From contig DATJQI010000043.1 in the NCBI GenBank assembly GCA_035505915.1, forward strand, positions 29,077-93,076: a DNA stretch of 64,000 bases, written 5' to 3'. Positions within the stretch are counted from its first letter, which is position 1. Each line of letters starts with the position of its first letter. Below are positions 1-7,660 of the stretch, piece after piece. The DNA comes from 40CM-2-70-7 sp035505915 (GTDB lineage Bacteria > Gemmatimonadota > Gemmatimonadetes > Gemmatimonadales > GWC2-71-9). Under the pieces are notes generated by a model. That model saw only the letters and a program-made list of their open reading frames with translations, was not told the DNA's origin and ran no database searches. A program made the position numbers and the translations under genes.

Positions 1-1
1 C

Positions 2-196
2 GTGGCCGGGAGTGCCGCGGAGCGTTCCGCCATCGTGACCCTGCCGGTCGCCGATCCCCACGCCGCGGTCCGGCGCCTCGCGGACGCGCATATCATCGCG
101 GACGCCCGTCCCGGGCATGTCCGGCTCTCTCCTTTCTTCTATAACGCGCAGGACGATCATGTCGCCGCCATCGAGCAACTTGCCCTCGACCACTGA
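2..196 (+). CDS. Class V aminotransferase-fold PLP enzyme, C-terminal fragment
   Basis: Only the last 64 residues are in the window; the gene continues upstream of base 1. The residues VRRLADAHIIADARPG followed by VRLSPFFYNAQDD resemble the C-terminal small domain of class V aminotransferases (the kynureninase, cysteine desulfurase and isopenicillin-N-epimerase group), where an RxSPHFYNT-type motif lies near the C-terminus. The lysine that binds PLP is not in the window, so the substrate cannot be named. Its end overlaps the start of the next gene by 38 bases, suggesting co-transcription. The family is reasonably clear; the exact enzyme is unknown. Confidence 0.6.
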   Translation: MAGSAAERSAIVTLPVADPHAAVRRLADAHIIADARPGHVRLSPFFYNAQDDHVAAIEQLALDH

Positions 197-902
197 AGAC
201 GAACGACTGCTCGCCGCGCCCGCCGTCAACGAGCGGCGGTCGTTCACCCATTCCGATCCCTGGCGGGTGCTCCGGATCATGGGGGAGTTCGTCGAAGGCT
301 TCGACACCCTCCACGACATCCGGAACGCCGTCACGATCTTCGGGTCGGCCCGTACCAAGGGGAACGACGCGGAGTACGAGAAGGCCGTCGAGACGGCCAA
401 GCTCCTGGCCCGGGAGGGCTTCCCCGTCATCACCGGCGGCGGCCCCGGCATCATGGAGGCGGCCAACCGGGGCGCCCAGGAGGGGAACGGGCTCTCGATC
501 GGCTGCAACATCGAGCTGCCCTTCGAGCAGCACCTCAATCCCTACGTCGAACGGTCCATCAACTTCCGGTACTTCTTCGTCCGGAAGACGATGTTCGTGA
601 AGTACTCGACCGCCTTCGTGGTCTTCCCCGGGGGGTTCGGGACCCTGGACGAGCTGTTCGAGGCCCTGACGCTCATTCAGACCGGGAAGGTCAAGCATTT
701 CCCGGTGGTTCTGATGGGGCGCCAGTACTGGGGCGGCTTGATCGACTGGCTGCGTGACCGGGTGGCCGGAGAAGGGAAGATCGCCACCCAGGATCTCGAG
801 CTCTTGCACGTGACCGACGACCCGGCGGATGCGGTCCGCTGGATCACCAAGGCGCGGGAGCGGCGCACCCTGGCCCACGCCGCCCCCACCCACAACCCCT
901 AA
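159..902 (+). CDS. LOG family (lysine decarboxylase-like, Rossmann-fold) protein
   Basis: 247 residues. The LOG signature is complete: GGGPGIMEAANRGA near residues 93-106 and PGGFGTLDELFE near 157-168. These form the nucleotide-binding and catalytic pocket of cytokinin-riboside-monophosphate phosphoribohydrolases and related nucleotide 5'-monophosphate nucleosidases. Family proteins cleave the N-glycosidic bond of NMPs in the cytoplasm; the in vivo substrate here is unknown. I chose ATG 159 because AGGA lies 5 bases upstream and the earlier in-frame ATG at 117 would add a non-homologous extension inside the preceding gene. The stop abuts the GTG of the deoxyhypusine synthase-like gene, so the two are probably translated together. 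Confidence 0.85.
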   Translation: MSPPSSNLPSTTEDERLLAAPAVNERRSFTHSDPWRVLRIMGEFVEGFDTLHDIRNAVTIFGSARTKGNDAEYEKAVETAKLLAREGFPVITGGGPGIMEAANRGAQEGNGLSIGCNIELPFEQHLNPYVERSINFRYFFVRKTMFVKYSTAFVVFPGGFGTLDELFEALTLIQTGKVKHFPVVLMGRQYWGGLIDWLRDRVAGEGKIATQDLELLHVTDDPADAVRWITKARERRTLAHAAPTHNP

Positions 903-2048
903 GTGACGAATCCGATGACTCGATCTCAGTATCTCCGCGGCGCGCGCATCGACCCCCGCCCCATTTCCGGGAAGGAGACCGTGGCGGAGCTGGTGGACAA
1001 CGCGTTTCTCGCGTACAACGCCGGACGGCTCCACGAAGGGTGCCGCCTGTTCGTGGAACGGATGCTCGCGCCCGACTGCACCGTCGGTATGAGCCTCACC
1101 GGGGCGATGACGCCCGCGGGGCTCGGGATGTCCACCATCATCCCGCTCCTCGAAGCGGGGTTCGTCGACTGGATCGTCTCCACCGGCGCGAACCTCTACC
1201 ACGACTCGCATTTCGGCCTGGGCCTCGCGATGCACCAGGGCACGCCGTTCATCGACGACGTGGAGCTCCGCGAAGAGGGCGTGGTCCGCATCTACGACAT
1301 CTTCTTCGACTACGAGGTTCTGCTCTCGACCGACGCCTACATCCGCGAGGTCTCGGCCGGCCCCGAGTTCCAGCGGTCCATGAGCACCGCGGAGTACCAC
1401 TACCTCCTGGGCGGCTACATCCTGGAGCGCGAAAAGAAGCTCGGGATCTCGCGGAAGTCCGTGCTCGGCGTCGCCCACCAGTGCGGCGTGCCCATCTACA
1501 CGTCGAGCCCCGGCGACTCGTCCATCGGGATGAACGTCGCCGAGCAGGCGCTGGCGGGCTCGAAGCTGCGCTACGACGTGTCGGCGGACGTGAACGAGAC
1601 GGCCGCGATCGTGTACGCCGCGAAGGGCGGCGCGGGGACCAGCGGTGTGCTCATCGTCGGCGGGGGCAGCCCCAAGAACTTCGTCCTGCAGACCGAGCCC
1701 CAGATCCAGGAGGTGCTCGGCATCAGCGAGAAGGGCCACGACTACTTCCTGCAGCTCACCGACGCCCGCCCCGACACCGGCGGGCTGTCGGGCGCCACGC
1801 CGGCCGAGGCGGTCAGCTGGGGCAAGATCGATCCCGAAAAGCTCCCCGGCACGGTGGTCTGCTATCTGGACAACACCGTCGCCCTCCCGGTGGTGACCGC
1901 GTACGCGCTCGCCAAACGGCAGCCGCGTCCCCTCAAGCGTCTCTACGACCGCCGCGCGGCGATGATGGCGGACCTCATGAAGGCCTACGACCAGGCCCGG
2001 AAGTCGCGCGACCAGCGCGCGGAGGCCGCCACTGGCGGACGCTCGTAA
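903..2048 (+). CDS. Deoxyhypusine synthase-like protein
   Basis: 381 residues, starting at GTG directly after the preceding stop. The protein matches the deoxyhypusine synthase fold throughout: a NAD-binding stretch (MSLTGAMTPAG, residues about 60-70), SPGDSSIGMNV, and EAVSWGKI near residue 305, whose Lys308 corresponds to the active-site lysine that forms the enzyme-imine intermediate in eukaryotic DHS. Bacteria lack eIF5A hypusination, and bacterial homologues are thought to act on polyamines, for example in homospermidine formation, or to have other roles. With the catalytic lysine intact this is likely an active spermidine-dependent aminobutyl transferase, but the acceptor is unknown. It lies between LOG and an MFS carrier in an apparent operon. 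Confidence 0.85.
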   Translation: MTNPMTRSQYLRGARIDPRPISGKETVAELVDNAFLAYNAGRLHEGCRLFVERMLAPDCTVGMSLTGAMTPAGLGMSTIIPLLEAGFVDWIVSTGANLYHDSHFGLGLAMHQGTPFIDDVELREEGVVRIYDIFFDYEVLLSTDAYIREVSAGPEFQRSMSTAEYHYLLGGYILEREKKLGISRKSVLGVAHQCGVPIYTSSPGDSSIGMNVAEQALAGSKLRYDVSADVNETAAIVYAAKGGAGTSGVLIVGGGSPKNFVLQTEPQIQEVLGISEKGHDYFLQLTDARPDTGGLSGATPAEAVSWGKIDPEKLPGTVVCYLDNTVALPVVTAYALAKRQPRPLKRLYDRRAAMMADLMKAYDQARKSRDQRAEAATGGRS

Positions 2049-2067
2049 CAGCGGAGCCTCGACGGTC

Positions 2068-3540
2068 GTGGGTCCCCGGACGTACGCGGCGTACGTCCTG
2101 GGACTCCTCACGCTGATCAATCTCCTCAACTACCTCGACCGCAACGTCGTCTTCGCCGTCTTCGAGCCCGTCAAGCGGGAGCTGCACGTCACCGACCAGC
2201 AGCTCGGCTGGCTGGGCTCCGCCTACATCATCGTCCTGTCGATCTGCTCCATCCCCTTCGGGGTCCTCAGCGACCTGAAATCCCGGCGCACCGTCATCGC
2301 CTGGAGCCTGGGATGCTGGAGCGTCTTCACCGCGGCGGGGGGCTTCGTCCGGGGGTTCGGGCAGCTGATGACCAGTCGCGCCCTGGTGGGCGTCGGAGAG
2401 GCGGGCTACGCGCCGGCGTCGCAGGCCATCATCGCCGACTACTACAAGGGACGGGCCCGGGCCTTCGCCCTGGGCGTCTATTCGGTGGGCACGGCCCTGG
2501 GCGGCATCCTCGGGATCTGGCTCGGCGGCGTGATCGCGGTGAAGTACGGGTGGCGATGGGCCTTCATCGTGATGGGCGTGCCGGGGCTGGTCCTCACGGT
2601 CCTGGCGGCGCGGATCCGGGAAGTGAATCAGCGCGCCCCGACGCCGGTACGGGAAACGATGCGCCGGTGGTACCGCGCCGGCGTGCGGCGGGCCGTGCGG
2701 TACGTCATGCCGGTCGCGGCGCTGTCGGCGGCGGGAGCCGCCGCGGCGACCATCATGGATCTCAGCTTCGGACTCTCGTTCGAGATGTCGATGGCGGTGT
2801 TCGGCGCGTTCGTCGCCGCCGGACTGGTCTGGACCGTCGCGCGGCTCGTCCCCGTGGCGGTGCGCCGGACCGCCGAGGCGGGGGACGTGGCGGCGTCCGC
2901 GTACGAGGACTTCATCGAGGCGGCCACGGTCGTCCTGCGCACGCCCACCCTCATCTGGATCTTCCTCGGCGGCGCGATGGTGACGTTCGCGGTCAACGGG
3001 CTGATCGCCTGGGCCGCGACGTTCATGGACCGGGTGCACCGGTTGTCGGTCCCGGACTTCAGCGCCCGGTACGGGACCTGGGCGGTCGCGGGCGGCGTGC
3101 TCGGCGTCCTGGTGGGCGGGAGGCTGGGCGACTGGCTGCAGCTGCGCTGGAAGGGCGGCCGGGTGGCGGCTTCGGGCGCCGGCTTCATTCTGGCGGGCCC
3201 CCTCGTGGTCTGGCTCCTGGTTTCCGGGAGTTTACGGGGCTTCGCGCCGCTCCTGTTCGGCATTTACTTCTTCTACACCTGGTACAACGGGCCCCTCGCC
3301 GCCGTGATCTTCGACGTGGTCCCGGCCGCGGTGCGGGCGTCGGTGACGGGGGCGTTCGTGCTCTTCTCGCATCTCGCGGGGGACGCGCTGGCGCCTCCGC
3401 TCGTGGGATATCTCTCCGACACCACGGGCAGCATTCAGACCGCGATGATGGTGCTCCCGCTGGCGGGCGTGGTAGGAGGATGTGTGATCCTGGTGGCGTT
3501 GAAGACGGTGACGGCCGACATGCGGCGCGTGAGCCAATGA
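2068..3540 (+). CDS. MFS transporter (Spinster-like)
   Basis: 490 residues from GTG 2068, with about 12 predicted membrane helices. NYLDRNVVFAVFEPVKREL near residue 22 and the following helices with GVLSDLKSRR in the loop 2-3 position match the major facilitator superfamily, especially the Spinster-like/hexuronate group that begins with an NYxDR motif. It carries an unusually long central region (residues about 190-290) containing an extra hydrophobic segment. It is an inner-membrane proton-coupled carrier; the substrate is unknown. The gene overlaps the following zinc-ribbon gene by ATGA at 3537-3540, so the two are probably co-translated. Being downstream of a DHS-like enzyme hints at a polyamine-related or organic-acid solute, but that is only inference. 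Confidence 0.85.
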   Translation: MGPRTYAAYVLGLLTLINLLNYLDRNVVFAVFEPVKRELHVTDQQLGWLGSAYIIVLSICSIPFGVLSDLKSRRTVIAWSLGCWSVFTAAGGFVRGFGQLMTSRALVGVGEAGYAPASQAIIADYYKGRARAFALGVYSVGTALGGILGIWLGGVIAVKYGWRWAFIVMGVPGLVLTVLAARIREVNQRAPTPVRETMRRWYRAGVRRAVRYVMPVAALSAAGAAAATIMDLSFGLSFEMSMAVFGAFVAAGLVWTVARLVPVAVRRTAEAGDVAASAYEDFIEAATVVLRTPTLIWIFLGGAMVTFAVNGLIAWAATFMDRVHRLSVPDFSARYGTWAVAGGVLGVLVGGRLGDWLQLRWKGGRVAASGAGFILAGPLVVWLLVSGSLRGFAPLLFGIYFFYTWYNGPLAAVIFDVVPAAVRASVTGAFVLFSHLAGDALAPPLVGYLSDTTGSIQTAMMVLPLAGVVGGCVILVALKTVTADMRRVSQ

Positions 3541-4529
3541 AGCGGCGTGAAGTACCCAAGCCGGAGCTGCGCTGCACGCGCTGCCGCGCCGAGCTGGAGC
3601 GGTACTGGTCGTTCTGTCCCAACTGCGCCAAGCAGCTGGTGTGGGGAGACACCCAGCGGGAGACCGGCGCCGAGTGCGCCTACTGCCGGTGGATCGTGTC
3701 GGACTCGTTCTCGTACTGTCCCTGGTGCGGGCGGGACATCGCCGACCGTCAGTCGAGCGCCGAGCCGCTGAAGGCGCCGAAGGGGTTCAAGTTCCACGCC
3801 CGCTGCGACTGGGGCTGCGGCGGCGGCGTGATGTACCCGATGGAGTGGTGCCCGTGGTGCGGGCGCGAGCAGACCTGGCGCTACCCGCAGTTCCAGAACA
3901 TCTGCCCGCACTGCAACAAGGGCGTGGACGACTGGATGGACACCTGTCCCTGGTGCGGCGAGGACGCCACCGGCCAGGCGCTCATTCCGCGGGCCCTCAC
4001 GCGCACGCGGCGGCTGCTCGTGGTCAGCCGGGTCAAGGACTGGAACTACCGCGTGCTGCTCCGCCCGGGGGTCTCGGGCGTCGACCCCGACGCCCCCAAG
4101 GTGATCGAGATCGACCGCCGCTACGTCACCGGGAAGCGCCGGCGCGACGAGATCTCGTGGACCCTGCTCACCGGCCTCATCCTCCACGAGCTGGGACACT
4201 CCTTCCTCTACCACCACTGGACCTGGACGCGGACCGGCCGCTTCCGCCGGGCGTTCGGTGAAGTGCGGAAGGCCTACCGCGTGGCCGACGAGCACTGGGT
4301 CGACTTTCAGCGGCGCCGGGTGGCCACCACGCTTCCCGACTACGTCTCGATGTACGCCGCCACCCATCCGCAGGAGGACTTCGCGGAGACCTTCCGGTTC
4401 TACGTGGCGCGGCGGGGCCGCCTGCGCGAGCTGTTCGGGGAGTTCGGCCGCAAACGGAAAGGGGTGGTGGTGTTCGAGAAGTTCCTGGTTCTGCACGATT
4501 ACGTGCGGAGTCTCAGGGGATGGAGGTAG
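3537..4529 (+). CDS. Multi-zinc-ribbon protein with zincin-type HELGH metallopeptidase domain
   Basis: 330 residues, with the ATG inside the previous gene's stop (ATGA). The N-terminal half holds eight cysteine pairs in CxxC or CxxxC spacing (C13/C16, C27/C30, C47/C50, C61/C64, C90/C94, C105/C108, C123/C126, C137/C140), four of them CPWC, forming about four zinc ribbons. The C-terminal half carries HELGH at 217-221 and a downstream DFAE with Glu284, as expected for zinc ligands of a zincin peptidase. There is no signal peptide, so the protein is likely cytoplasmic. Zinc-ribbon arrays usually bind nucleic acid or protein partners, so a targeted protease is plausible, but substrate and role are unknown. 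Confidence 0.75.
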   Translation: MKRREVPKPELRCTRCRAELERYWSFCPNCAKQLVWGDTQRETGAECAYCRWIVSDSFSYCPWCGRDIADRQSSAEPLKAPKGFKFHARCDWGCGGGVMYPMEWCPWCGREQTWRYPQFQNICPHCNKGVDDWMDTCPWCGEDATGQALIPRALTRTRRLLVVSRVKDWNYRVLLRPGVSGVDPDAPKVIEIDRRYVTGKRRRDEISWTLLTGLILHELGHSFLYHHWTWTRTGRFRRAFGEVRKAYRVADEHWVDFQRRRVATTLPDYVSMYAATHPQEDFAETFRFYVARRGRLRELFGEFGRKRKGVVVFEKFLVLHDYVRSLRGWR

Positions 4530-4542
4530 GGCGCCACCTCGC

Positions 4543-4550
4543 TATTTTTG
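4543..4550 (+). promoter_or_regulatory. Candidate Bacteroidetes-type -7 promoter box TATTTTTG
   Basis: TATTTTTG matches the TAnnTTTG -7 element used by the primary sigma factor of Bacteroidetes. It lies 23 bases before the ATG of the DUF481 gene, in an otherwise GC-rich gap. No TTTG -33 partner is visible at 19 bases. Similar boxes precede other genes in this window. Confidence 0.35.
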
Positions 4551-4572
4551 TGCACCACTCTTCGGAGCCTTG

Positions 4573-5325
4573 ATGCGCACCTTTGGAGTTCTGACGCTCG
4601 CCGCGCTGGCAGTCGCGGCCCGCGCCGCGGCGCAGACGCCCGCGCCCGCCGCGCCGGCCGCCCCCGCCAAGGCCGATACCACCAAGCTCACCATCGGGCT
4701 CGGCCTCGTCACGACGAGCGGCAACACGAGCGTCACCACATTCAACTTCGGCAACGGGTTCGCGTACATCGCGCATCCGTGGGTCTTCTCGGAAGCCGCG
4801 ACGATGATCTACGGGTCGACGCACGATACGGTCAACAACGACCAGTACCACCTCCTGCTCCGCGTCGACTACACGATCCACGACGGATTGTCGGCGTACC
4901 TGTACGGCGGCTTCGACCGGGACCGCTTTGCCGGCGTCGTGTCCCGCTATCAGGAAGCGGGCGGCTTCTCGTGGAAAGCGGTGGCCACGCCCGTCGACCT
5001 GCTCACCCTCGAAGCCGGTGTGGCGGAGAACCAGCAGCAGAACGTCGGGGGCGGCCCGTCCGAGTCGTTCGTCGCCGCCCGCGCCGCCGTGACCTACAAG
5101 CGCATGCTCAACAAGACCGCGTTCGCGCAGGAGGCGCTCGAGGTGCTGCCCGATCTGCAACACAGCCAGAACCTGCGCATCAACTCCGAGACCGACCTGG
5201 TCGCGCCGCTCTCCACCGCCATTTCGCTCAAGGTGGGGTATGTCATCCGGTTCGATAACCTGCCGCCGGCGGGTTTCAAGAAGACCGATCGGATCCTGAC
5301 CACCGGCATCCAGATCGCGCTCTAG
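4573..5325 (+). CDS. DUF481 family outer-membrane protein
   Basis: 250 residues. A cleavable signal peptide (MRTFGVLTLAALAVAARAAAQ) is followed by an Ala/Pro linker and then LTIGLGLVTTSGNTSVTTFNFG, the typical opening of DUF481 salt-stress-induced outer-membrane proteins, in which alternating hydrophobic residues form an antiparallel beta-barrel. The last residue pattern (ILTTGIQIAL) fits a terminal barrel strand. It is expected in the outer membrane; no function is firmly known. It is preceded by a candidate TATTTTTG promoter and followed 11 bases later by a Bax-inhibitor-1 gene, probably in the same transcript. Confidence 0.8.
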   Translation: MRTFGVLTLAALAVAARAAAQTPAPAAPAAPAKADTTKLTIGLGLVTTSGNTSVTTFNFGNGFAYIAHPWVFSEAATMIYGSTHDTVNNDQYHLLLRVDYTIHDGLSAYLYGGFDRDRFAGVVSRYQEAGGFSWKAVATPVDLLTLEAGVAENQQQNVGGGPSESFVAARAAVTYKRMLNKTAFAQEALEVLPDLQHSQNLRINSETDLVAPLSTAISLKVGYVIRFDNLPPAGFKKTDRILTTGIQIAL

Positions 5326-5336
5326 AGGAGAACCAC

Positions 5337-6071
5337 ATGGCCAATCCCGTATTGAACTCCAAGACCTTCGCCGCCCCGGGGACCGCGACGGGCGTCGAGA
5401 CGATGACCATCGAGGGCACGGTCAACAAGACCGGCATCCTGCTGTTCCTCGTGGTCGCGACGGCGTGCTGGATGTGGACGCAGACCTACAACGCCGTGGA
5501 TCCGGACGCCGCGATGCCGTGGATGTGGGGCGGAGTGCTCGGCGGGCTGGCGGTGGGGATCGCCACCCGCTTCAAGCCCCAGTGGGCTCCCGTGACCGCC
5601 CCGCTGTACGCCGCGCTGGAGGGACTGGCGCTGGGCGGAATCTCCGCCTGGTATGCCGCCGCGTATCCGGGCATCCTGATCCAGGCTGTGTCCCTCACGT
5701 TCATCACCCTCTTCGTGATGCTGTTGGCGTATCGCAGCGGCCTGGTGCGCGCCACGCCGGCGTTCCGCAAGGTGATCGGCATCGCCATGAGCGCGATCCT
5801 GCTCTACTACCTGGTGGTGCTCGGGATGTCCCTGTTCGGGGTCGGCACGGCCTGGTTCTACGGGGGCGGAACCCTGGGCATCGGGATCAGCCTGCTGATC
5901 ACCGGCGTGGCCGCGTTCCGCATGATCCTGGACTTCGATCTCATCGAGCAGGGCGTCCAGCAGGGCGCCCCGAAAGCGATGGAGTGGTATGGCGCCTTCG
6001 CGCTCGTGGTCGGCCTGATCTGGCTGTATCTCGAGATCCTGCGGCTGCTGGGACGTCTGCGCCGCCGGTAG
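5337..6071 (+). CDS. Bax inhibitor-1 / YccA family membrane protein
   Basis: 244 residues with about seven membrane helices and the family's typical C-terminal part, in which DFDLIEQGVQQGAPKAMEWYGAF contains the acidic pair conserved in YccA/YbhL homologues. Related proteins act as pH-sensitive calcium leaks or as modulators of FtsH in the inner membrane. The start has a GAGGAG ribosome site 8 bases upstream. The gene ends shortly before a strong stem-loop terminator, so it closes the transcript that probably begins before the DUF481 gene. Confidence 0.85.
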   Translation: MANPVLNSKTFAAPGTATGVETMTIEGTVNKTGILLFLVVATACWMWTQTYNAVDPDAAMPWMWGGVLGGLAVGIATRFKPQWAPVTAPLYAALEGLALGGISAWYAAAYPGILIQAVSLTFITLFVMLLAYRSGLVRATPAFRKVIGIAMSAILLYYLVVLGMSLFGVGTAWFYGGGTLGIGISLLITGVAAFRMILDFDLIEQGVQQGAPKAMEWYGAFALVVGLIWLYLEILRLLGRLRRR

Positions 6072-6103
6072 GCCTGCAACCCTCCGGCCCATCCGGCGCA
6101 TCC

Positions 6104-6141
6104 AAACGCCCGGGGTCACCTGACCCCGGGCGTTTGTCTTT
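6104..6141 (+). terminator. Rho-independent terminator after the BI-1 gene
   Basis: A perfect inverted repeat with 15-base arms (6104-6118 and 6121-6135; core CGCCCGGGGTCA) is followed by a T-rich stretch (TTTGTCTTTT). It lies 33 bases after the BI-1 stop and before the HEAT-repeat gene, so it ends the upstream transcript. Confidence 0.85.
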
Positions 6142-6160
6142 TCTCTGTCGCGAGGTCCAC

Positions 6161-7660
6161 ATGCCGAACCGCCTCCGTCTGATCGGCGCCGCGCTGGCGC
6201 TTGCTTCCGTCTCGTGGGTCGCCGGCCGTGCCTCCGCGGCCGCCCCCCGCGCCACCGCCTCCGCCGACTCCGCGACGGTATCCCACGTGCTGGACCTCCT
6301 GCGCTCCGCCGATCCCACGGTCTGCGAGCTCGCGGCCCGCGCCCTGACCCGGGGCTGGGGAGAGAGCGGCGCGCCCATCGGCGGCCCGCTCACCCGCGAC
6401 GTCCTGAGGATCCGGAGTCACGGCGGGTCGGGCCCGGTGGTGGGCGCGTTCCGTGCCGCCCTCCGCGATTCCAACACCTGCATCCGCGAGCTCGCCGCCG
6501 CCCAAGTCGCCGACCACGACTCGGGGAGCCTCGCGCTGTTCACCACCCTCTCCGCGGATCGCGACCCGGCGCTCCGGAGCACGGGCGTGCTGGGGCTCGG
6601 CATCATCGGCAGCGACCGGTCGCTCGCCACGCTCGAGCACACCCTCCGGGACCAGAACGCGCACGTCCGCGCGATGAGCGCGTGGGCGCTGGGCGAGGTG
6701 GGGGACGGCGACGCCGTGAGCCCGTTGGCCCAGGCGCTCCACGACGACTCCACGGACGTTCGGCGGCTCGCCGCGCGCGCCCTCGGCTCGATCGGCGTCG
6801 TGAGCGCGTTGACCCCGCTCCGGCACGCGCTCCAGGACCCGGATGCCACCGTCCGTCAGACCGCCGCGTGGGGCCTGGGAGAGATCGGCGAGAAGAGCGC
6901 CGTGCCGGCGCTCGGGGCGGCCCTCAAGGATCCCGACCCGGACGTGCGGGCCACGGCCGTGTGGGCGCTGGGCCAGATCTCCGACTCCACCGCGACCGCA
7001 CCGCTCGCTCAGGTGCTCGAGGACCGCGACCCTGAAGTGCGGCAGATGGCGGCCTGGGCCTTGGGCCAGGTGGGAGACCGGAGCACCGTCCGGCCCCTTA
7101 CCCGGGCCCTCAAGGACCGGGATGACGACGTGCGGAACGTCGCGGCCTGGGCGCTCGGTCAGGTGGAAGACGCGTCCTCGGTGCCCGCGTTGGCCGCCGC
7201 GCTCCAGGATCCGTCGACCGACGTCCGCAATACCGCCGCCTGGGCGCTCGGGGAAGTCGGAGTGGGACAAGGAGTCGGGGGGCTCGCGGGCTCGCTGAAG
7301 GACTCGTCGAGCGACGTGCGGAGCACGTCGGCGTGGGCGCTGGGGCAGATCGCTTCACCCCAGGCGATCGACCCCCTGAAAGCGGCCTTGTCGGATCCCG
7401 ACGACGACGTCCGCGAGACCGCGGCGTGGGCGCTCGCCCAGATCGACGACGACCGGGCCGAGCAGGCGGTGGCGGCGTTCGACGAGCAGCATGACGAAGG
7501 GCGGGGCGCCCATCCGCACCCGCATCCTCACCCGGGCTTCCACCGGAGCTGGTCGGGGATGCCGATGCCCATCCCGATGCCGATGCCCATGCCGCAGCCG
7601 AATCCGGGCCGGATGCGGATCCACGTGCACGTTCCGCGGGTGCGGGTGCGGCCTAACTGA
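6161..7660 (+). CDS. Secreted HEAT-repeat protein with HP/MP-rich tail
   Basis: 499 residues with an N-terminal signal peptide ending near ASAAAP. From about residue 130 to 440 it consists of about ten 31-residue HEAT (PBS-lyase-type) repeats of the form DxxVRxxAAWALGQIgDxxAvxPLxxALxD. The Trp in AAWALG recurs in most copies. The tail is unusual: a run of His-Pro dipeptides (about residues 448-455) and then Met-Pro/Ile-Pro dipeptides (about 468-482), followed by a basic IHVHVPRVRVRP end. HEAT solenoids act as protein scaffolds; the His-rich tail could bind metal. It is likely periplasmic, and its partner is unknown. It lies just after a terminator, so it has its own promoter, and it converges with glpD (8-base overlap of the 3' ends). 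Confidence 0.75.
   Translation: MPNRLRLIGAALALASVSWVAGRASAAAPRATASADSATVSHVLDLLRSADPTVCELAARALTRGWGESGAPIGGPLTRDVLRIRSHGGSGPVVGAFRAALRDSNTCIRELAAAQVADHDSGSLALFTTLSADRDPALRSTGVLGLGIIGSDRSLATLEHTLRDQNAHVRAMSAWALGEVGDGDAVSPLAQALHDDSTDVRRLAARALGSIGVVSALTPLRHALQDPDATVRQTAAWGLGEIGEKSAVPALGAALKDPDPDVRATAVWALGQISDSTATAPLAQVLEDRDPEVRQMAAWALGQVGDRSTVRPLTRALKDRDDDVRNVAAWALGQVEDASSVPALAAALQDPSTDVRNTAAWALGEVGVGQGVGGLAGSLKDSSSDVRSTSAWALGQIASPQAIDPLKAALSDPDDDVRETAAWALAQIDDDRAEQAVAAFDEQHDEGRGAHPHPHPHPGFHRSWSGMPMPIPMPMPMPQPNPGRMRIHVHVPRVRVRPN

Noticed and set aside
93..2129. Long minus-strand open frame (678 codons)
   Set aside because: It is antisense to the LOG and deoxyhypusine synthase genes, has no domain, and is rich in His/Arg/Val as expected from the opposite strand of GC-rich codons.
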